In this document: one piece after another, positions 6,301 to 9,125 of the stretch
Position numbering within the stretch: the first letter of the stretch is position 1
Layout: every line of letters starts with the position of its first letter
Assembly: GCA_016209665.1 (NCBI GenBank)
Contig: JACQVT010000584.1
Location: 1-9,125, forward strand
Length of the DNA: 9,125 nucleotides
From: Planctomycetota bacterium
GTDB lineage: Bacteria; Planctomycetota; Phycisphaerae; UBA1845; PWPN01
Direction: 5' to 3'
The notes under the pieces: generated by a model
Told to the model about the DNA's origin: nothing
The model's database searches: none
What the model saw: only the letters and a program-made list of their open reading frames with translations
Translations under genes and position numbers: made by a program

Positions 6301-8150
6301 TGGGCCGGGCCCACGCGGAAGTCGTCGTCGCTGATGCTGTAGGCGAGGCGGAAGTCCCTGGGATAGCGGGATTTGATGATCTCCGGTGAACTGGGCGAAA
6401 AATCGAAGACGATCGTGCCTTGGACTTGTTCGCCGGGCTGGCGGGTCTGCTCCTTGTAGTAGCACAGGCCCCCATCCACGCCGTTGCGGCCGACCGTGGA
6501 GGCGAGCATGTGGCTGTCGACATGACGCATGAATGCGTCAAGGGATCCGGTGAAGGGCTCGGTCCGGATCACCTCGATGTTGTCGGCCCCGAGCCCATCC
6601 GCATAGATGCGGAGACCGGGCGTCTTCACCCGCCGGGCCGAGTAGCGAAGCGCCCGGCCACCGGAGACATACTGGGAAGTCGCCGCATCGAAGATCCGGC
6701 AGTCGGGACCGTGGTCGCCGAGTTTCCAGTCGTCCAGCCACAGCGTCACGGGTGGGGCGCCCGCCTTGGCGAGAATCCCGCAGTAAATCGTAGATATCCT
6801 GGTAAGATCGACTTCTCCGGTAGCGAGGCCGTAGCTGTTCTTGAAGTCCCAGACGACCGGGATCCAGGCGTTGGGCACCAGGTCAAGGGTCATGTAACGG
6901 ATGTTTCCGGCTACGTCCTTGAGTCGTAAGGTGAACGTGCAGGAAGCGGACGAGCGGGCGGCGACGGTCATGTATCGGTATGGGGACACGTCCGAGGGAG
7001 TTCGTGTACTGCCCCTCGGGGAATACAGCGTCGTGTAGGCCTGAAGATACTGGTTCGAGGCGAGATTGATATTGCTCCATTTGAGGGAGGTCTCACCCTG
7101 GTATTTGACCGAGGTATCCAGGGAAACGTCACCGGTGTTGACGGGTGTCCAGTAGTCGCTGTTAGCGGTCGCCGTGTAAAGGCCATCCTGGATGGCGGTG
7201 GAGAATCGAACGTCGTCGAGGAGCAGGGTCAGGGCCGGGCCGGAGAAGTGCACGTTGTTATCCTGGATCGAAATCTGCAACTGATCGACGGACTGCGCGA
7301 CAAAGCCCTGCTTGCTGAAGTCCCATTGGAACAGCGACCATTGGTTGGGTTGGAACCAGATACTGGTCGTGGAGGTGCTGGTGGTGCCGTGCTTCAACAC
7401 GACCGAGAATCGGGCCCGGACGCTCGGAAACACCCAGAAGCTCAGGTGCGTGGCGCCCACGAATGATTGGGGCGGGAAAGACCTGTAGACACCTCCGTAA
7501 TCCACACTGCCATCGTTGTCATCCACGCAGGTGACCTGAATCGCGCCGGTCCCTTCCCTGACGTTGCTCGGCTCGAGGGCGACGCTCGTGTTGGTGAAGA
7601 CCTGCCAACCGGCGTTGGCGTCCATCGCGTCCCATTGAGTGGAGTTGACCAGGGTTGCGGGCTCCATCCGGTCGATCGCGGTGCTGATGAAGCTGCCGGG
7701 CAGACCGGTGCGGATGAGTTCGTTGGTGATATTGGTCCGCTGACGATAGGTGATCTGGCTGGTGGTGCGGACGCGGCCACTCAGGCGGTTGAATGCATGG
7801 GTGGTCAGGAAGCCGGCGGTGGGTGAGTCGCGGGTGATGCTCAGTACCGCCTCGTCGCCATGGGCATCGAGGCTGGACGCGATCACAGGATACTGACTGG
7901 CTAGGATCGATGCCTCGTCATTGGTCTCCAGCTTCGAGAAAGGTCGACCCAGCCAGAGCCCGACATAGGTCTCGGCGGCGTTATCGACCACCAACCGGTT
8001 GTCGGCGTCGAAGAACTGGCACTGGCCAGTGGTCTTCGAGCAGACGGCCCGATAGCCCGTGCCCTCAATCACGTAGGATTGATCGTCCTCGAATGTCCAG
8101 GCCTCGGTACGGCCGGTCATCCACAGCGCGCACAGCAACGCTGTCCGCAT
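3309..8150 (-). CDS. Large secreted mosaic protein: two CBM-like domains, polysaccharide-deacetylase-like domain, Big_2-like domain, seven-unit propeller, dockerin-like tail
   Basis: The protein is 1613 residues from ATG 8150. The frame stays open to a TTG at 8219, giving 23 more residues. The ATG is preferred because MRTALLCALWMTGRTEA is a compact signal peptide; neither start has a well-placed Shine-Dalgarno. Residues 20-165 are a beta-rich region I do not recognise. About 170-315 and 340-478 are two galactose-binding/CBM-like beta-sandwiches, each closing with LDD (LLLDDVRF; LWLDDWKLGD). About 600-890 resembles the deacetylase/glycoside-hydrolase barrel of carbohydrate esterase family 4: SDDD at 607-610, H683, H714 and THDH at 839-842 are candidate metal or catalytic residues. 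About 1069-1150 is a bacterial Ig-like Big_2-type domain (CMATYDDGSTRDVTALADW). About 1190-1540 holds seven YAGG/VARWDG units. Residues 1546-1613 are dockerin-like with intact loops DFNWDEAVNVAD and DLDGDGDVDMED. The likely role is extracellular polysaccharide binding or modification (inference). It is convergent with the hydrolase pair. Confidence 0.88.
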   Translation of the reverse strand: MRTALLCALWMTGRTEAWTFEDDQSYVIEGTGYRAVCSKTTGQCQFFDADNRLVVDNAAETYVGLWLGRPFSKLETNDEASILASQYPVIASSLDAHGDEAVLSITRDSPTAGFLTTHAFNRLSGRVRTTSQITYRQRTNITNELIRTGLPGSFISTAIDRMEPATLVNSTQWDAMDANAGWQVFTNTSVALEPSNVREGTGAIQVTCVDDNDGSVDYGGVYRSFPPQSFVGATHLSFWVFPSVRARFSVVLKHGTTSTSTTSIWFQPNQWSLFQWDFSKQGFVAQSVDQLQISIQDNNVHFSGPALTLLLDDVRFSTAIQDGLYTATANSDYWTPVNTGDVSLDTSVKYQGETSLKWSNINLASNQYLQAYTTLYSPRGSTRTPSDVSPYRYMTVAARSSASCTFTLRLKDVAGNIRYMTLDLVPNAWIPVVWDFKNSYGLATGEVDLTRISTIYCGILAKAGAPPVTLWLDDWKLGDHGPDCRIFDAATSQYVSGGRALRYSARRVKTPGLRIYADGLGADNIEVIRTEPFTGSLDAFMRHVDSHMLASTVGRNGVDGGLCYYKEQTRQPGEQVQGTIVFDFSPSSPEIIKSRYPRDFRLAYSISDDDFRVGPAQAYFCGTSDVNSPDYMTRGILGHNLMITKCTWYYLRAEDGGGVYFQHPQAKALYDLMYSHGTEIAMHTPGNFADSREMMIPALDDLITNYGLHHWVDHSSPDNPEDIVRTGCFPTVNGVPNDSPTGYYVLDLLKERNFDFIWLNVSTNALSATCNFFAPVFPCGFPLPQSNQILGRNVAGKPIWGYMRSNGNGATEFLTRGGGGNIDELASLIANEGFTIVYTHDHINYSSNVAGVYTLNPQIDDVFAWLEQQQNAGLIWVDTSAHLLRWLIDLENVVITDQQDNAVTVENRNPQSIKGVTLRVLNDIVQSATIDGLYQIYVNNDRVVLPELGPNEVRTVTITPGGYDSTIPRLSHVDVHVDVTRADYDAVGGRITVSLADATAHDIHKKGIVLDCRQLGNFSLQDNGVDFAVVHQGDIVLLDENHQVSYLPAGELSITWNVLGQNTLTVTRTSELVSVAIAGPVTVDEGIDVTYACMATYDDGSTRDVTALADWSVAAGPGAFSGPGSYAPPPSVVDDTPLTIHVSYTEAGVTRQADQPILVMYIRRTSTPGWTNETSQQRMNGIVRTLLSSTTDAGPVLYAGGDFTTAGGVPANHVARFDGTSWAGLATGLDGTVWTLAVVDLGTGPALYAGGDFLTADGMPVNHIARWDGENWQPLDSGTDGGVFALIAFDNGSAPALYAGGQFTRAGGVNAKNVARWDGTAWSRLGNGLTKSPVSMVRALAVYDAGTGPQLYAGGLFSSPAQNIARWNGASWSGLGAGASGTVNALTVFDDGAGPALYVGGFFISAGNLPDARRVARWNGSLWSALAKGLGDYPVWALTVFNDGSGPSLYTGGQFTKADTLEVRHVARWRNGHWSPLASSILDDTSDPCWCHLPSCECGPRPAVINALAGFNGALYVGGDFVNADCARVHNLARWSCPPSNHPRPDFNWDEAVNVADVDFFQSCLTGADRGPATDCCRPTDLDGDGDVDMEDFGILQRCVTADDAPVDPSCAD
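3535..4575 (-). repeat. Seven tandem YAGG/VARWDG protein repeats (probable seven-bladed beta-propeller)
   Basis: Each unit follows the pattern LYAGG-x-F, then VARWDG-x-x-W, then a hydrophobic strand ending D-x-G-x-GPALY. The Y codons of the seven LYxGG motifs begin, on plus coordinates, at 4557, 4407, 4257, 4095, 3957, 3801 and 3603. The spacings are therefore 150, 150, 162, 138, 156 and 198 bases, close to 50 residues per blade. The first three units are in perfect 150-base register, as expected from tandem duplication. Unit 4 is shortened between the two motifs, and the step to unit 7 is lengthened by a cysteine-rich insert at 3657-3686. Seven units match the commonest propeller closure. 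The fold is inferred from repeat number and length and has not been shown. Confidence 0.8.
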
Positions 8151-8301
8151 CAGAGATACGCCATCAGACAAGGAAGGAAGCCTCCGCAGGACCCCGAGAG
8201 TCAGATGTGGTTTACGCAACCCTCAGCCTGACTTCGCCCGACACCTCCAGGCCGCAGCCATGGGCGCCAACACGACACGTCAAACCGACAGCAAGCGCTA
8301 G

Positions 8302-8348
8302 GGGGTGACCTTCCCGACGCCGCCCGGCGGGGGAAGGACGTACACCCC
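8302..8348 (-). other. Extended hairpin in the predicted 5' leader of the mosaic gene
   Basis: Three nested inverted repeats share one axis: GGGGTG (8302-8307) with CACCCC (8343-8348); CCTTCCC (8309-8315) with GGGAAGG (8331-8337); and CCGC (8320-8323) with GCGG (8327-8330) around a three-base loop. Together they give 17 base pairs interrupted by a four-base bulge and a 1x5 internal loop. No T-run follows on either strand, so it does not look like a standard intrinsic terminator. It lies about 150 bases upstream of ATG 8150, inside the leader predicted from the promoter at 8441-8468. It could be a cis-regulatory or stabilising RNA structure. It matches no riboswitch class I can recognise. Confidence 0.5.
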
Positions 8349-8440
8349 GTCAAGTCTCGGCAAGAACCATCACGCCGGAGTTGTACGTTTCATACAGTCA
8401 TCTGCGACACAAATGTGACAACAATTTCGTCTTTAATGCT

Positions 8441-8468
8441 ATTCTACAGACAATCTGGCATTTGTCAA
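8441..8468 (-). promoter_or_regulatory. Sigma70-type promoter for the mosaic gene
   Basis: On the minus strand TTGACA (8468 to 8463) is a perfect -35 box. It is followed after 16 bases by TAGAAT (8446 to 8441), five of six matches to the -10 consensus. The element lies in an AT-rich island within otherwise GC-rich DNA, which makes chance occurrence less likely. Transcription would start near 8434, giving a leader of about 280 bases before ATG 8150. The near-palindrome GACACAAATGTGAC (8406-8419) then falls shortly after the start site, a position suited to a repressor. Confidence 0.6.
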
Positions 8469-8663
8469 GCACCAGCCGAGGAGGGTCGACCGCAACCCGC
8501 AGAGCCAGCAAGAGTTGGCGATTCGATTTCCGCATTGGGTGGCACTCCGGGTGCACGGCAATCTCCGCGAGGTGTGCCCTCAAACCTGGGTCCAACATTG
8601 TCGGGCAAGCTCACCGCGCGTACCGGCTTGTGGATGGTCGGCGAAGCCATAGAATGACCGCAC

Positions 8664-8669
8664 GAGGAG
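8664..8669 (+). promoter_or_regulatory. Shine-Dalgarno sequence deciding the transporter start
   Basis: GAGGAG ends seven bases before GTG 8677, an ideal spacing. An in-frame TAG at 8650 closes the frame upstream, so the start must lie after it. The site favours GTG 8677 over the in-frame ATG at 8722, which has no comparable ribosome-binding sequence. Confidence 0.7.
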
Positions 8670-8676
8670 TCGGACG

Positions 8677-9125
8677 GTGAAGGATTCGAGGGACCTCGCG
8701 GGTCTTACCCCGCAGCGATCGATGGATTATTCGGGTCGCCCCATCGGGCCGCTCAGGCTGGCCCGAGCGATGTCCATCAACATCCTGGCCGGCTCGTCTA
8801 TCCTGATGGCCCTGGCCGTCCTGTGGCCCAATGCCGCCATCACCGTCGTCTTCCTGAAGGAGCATCTCGGCGCCAGCAAGACGCTCATCGGTCTGAATTT
8901 CACGCTGGTGGTGGGGGCGACCGTGTTCGCCCTGCCGGGGGCTTTGCTGTTCAGTCGGCTCCGCCGTCGGCGCGAGGTCTGGATCATCCAGACGACCCTG
9001 GCCCGGCTGTTCATGTTCGGGCCGGCGATTGTCGCCCTGCTGTCCGATCGGACGGAGTGGCAATCCTCTCTCGTCTGGATTTTGATGCTCTGCCTGTTTT
9101 GCGTCCAGGCGGGTGGGGTGTTCAC
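8677..9125 (+). CDS. MFS-type membrane transporter, N-terminal part, cut by window edge
   Basis: The frame opens at GTG 8677 and continues past the last base; 149 residues are visible. After a polar N-terminus of about 30 residues come roughly four hydrophobic helices: about 32-60, 70-93, 103-122 and 130-149. The short basic loop SRLRRRRE (93-100) between helices 2 and 3 is where Major Facilitator Superfamily proteins carry the motif A loop (G-x-x-x-D-R-x-G-R-R-like), although the glycine/aspartate part is not well kept here. The location is the inner membrane. The substrate cannot be inferred from this fragment. Some planctomycete MFS proteins sit beside glycan-degradation genes, so sugar or oligosaccharide transport is possible but unsupported. 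The gene is divergent from the mosaic gene and no convincing promoter of its own is visible. Confidence 0.8.
   Translation, partial: MKDSRDLAGLTPQRSMDYSGRPIGPLRLARAMSINILAGSSILMALAVLWPNAAITVVFLKEHLGASKTLIGLNFTLVVGATVFALPGALLFSRLRRRREVWIIQTTLARLFMFGPAIVALLSDRTEWQSSLVWILMLCLFCVQAGGVF

Larger units (their letters stand above)
8151..8676. other. Divergent intergenic region between the mosaic gene and the transporter gene
   Basis: This 526-base stretch separates two divergently read genes. Bases 8381-8470 are clearly AT-richer than the surroundings and hold the minus-strand promoter. Bases 8302-8348 hold a strong extended hairpin. Bases 8470-8660 show no promoter, RNA gene or convincing coding sequence; the short open frames there lack recognisable protein character. 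A 14-base near-palindrome, GACACAAATGTGAC (8406-8419), lies just downstream of the predicted minus-strand start of transcription and might be an operator. A four-codon minus-strand mini-ORF (ATG 8164, stop overlapping ATG 8150 by one base) precedes the mosaic gene. Confidence 0.6.

Noticed and set aside
8151..8219. TTG 8219 as the start of the mosaic gene
   Set aside because: It would add 23 residues ahead of a compact signal peptide and has no properly spaced Shine-Dalgarno. It cannot be excluded, because ATG 8150 also lacks one.
8302..8348. Hairpin considered as a known riboswitch, SRP RNA or intrinsic terminator
   Set aside because: No conserved core of a known riboswitch or SRP RNA was recognised, and no U-tract follows on either strand; it was kept only as an unassigned structured leader.
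8415..8445. A possible plus-strand promoter (GTGACA at 8415-8420, TGCTATTCT extended -10 at 8438-8446) for the transporter
   Set aside because: Spacing is 19 bases and the -10 box matches only four of six positions. It overlaps the much stronger minus-strand promoter, so I do not call it.
8381..8680. Small open frames of 60-100 codons on both strands in the intergenic region
   Set aside because: They overlap one another and the promoter, lack good ribosome-binding sites and recognisable protein character. The two at 8381-8680 and 8415-8657 compete with the better supported transporter start.

Overview
The window is GC-rich DNA, most likely from a member of the Planctomycetota (Phycisphaerae-like, probably environmental). 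The assignment rests on protein style. Three adjacent large secreted proteins each end in a cysteine-containing two-EF-hand dockerin-like module. One also carries the FN3-like module ending in TTYFWRIDEVN and VWSFTT, and another a BACON-like module ending in NSPQTIAVAVRV. These combinations are common in planctomycete exoproteomes. No RNA gene, CRISPR array, insertion sequence or integrase is visible.

Layout: (1) bases 3-1475, plus strand, the 3' part of a serine hydrolase of the beta-lactamase/penicillin-binding-protein fold, with a BACON-like domain and dockerin-like tail. (2) Bases 1480-3201, plus strand, four bases later and probably cotranscribed: an apiosidase-like (DUF4038-type) TIM-barrel glycoside hydrolase candidate with an FN3-like domain and dockerin-like tail. 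(3) Bases 3202-3308, a short convergent intergenic gap with several inverted repeats that may be terminators. (4) Bases 3309-8150, minus strand, a 1613-residue mosaic protein: signal peptide, two carbohydrate-binding-like beta-sandwiches, a polysaccharide-deacetylase-like domain, a Big_2-like domain, seven YAGG/VARWDG repeats (a probable seven-bladed beta-propeller) and a dockerin-like tail. (5) Bases 8151-8676, an intergenic stretch with a near-consensus minus-strand promoter, a strong extended hairpin in the predicted leader of the mosaic gene, and a Shine-Dalgarno for the next gene. (6) Bases 8677-9125, plus strand, the N-terminal part of an MFS-type membrane transporter cut by the window edge.

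Working picture (inference): the first three genes encode exported polysaccharide-acting or polysaccharide-binding proteins that may share an anchoring or assembly partner through their dockerin-like tails. The MFS gene may or may not be functionally linked. I see no defence or mobile system. The less ordinary features are the mosaic gene, its CxC-x4-CxC insert, and its structured leader.
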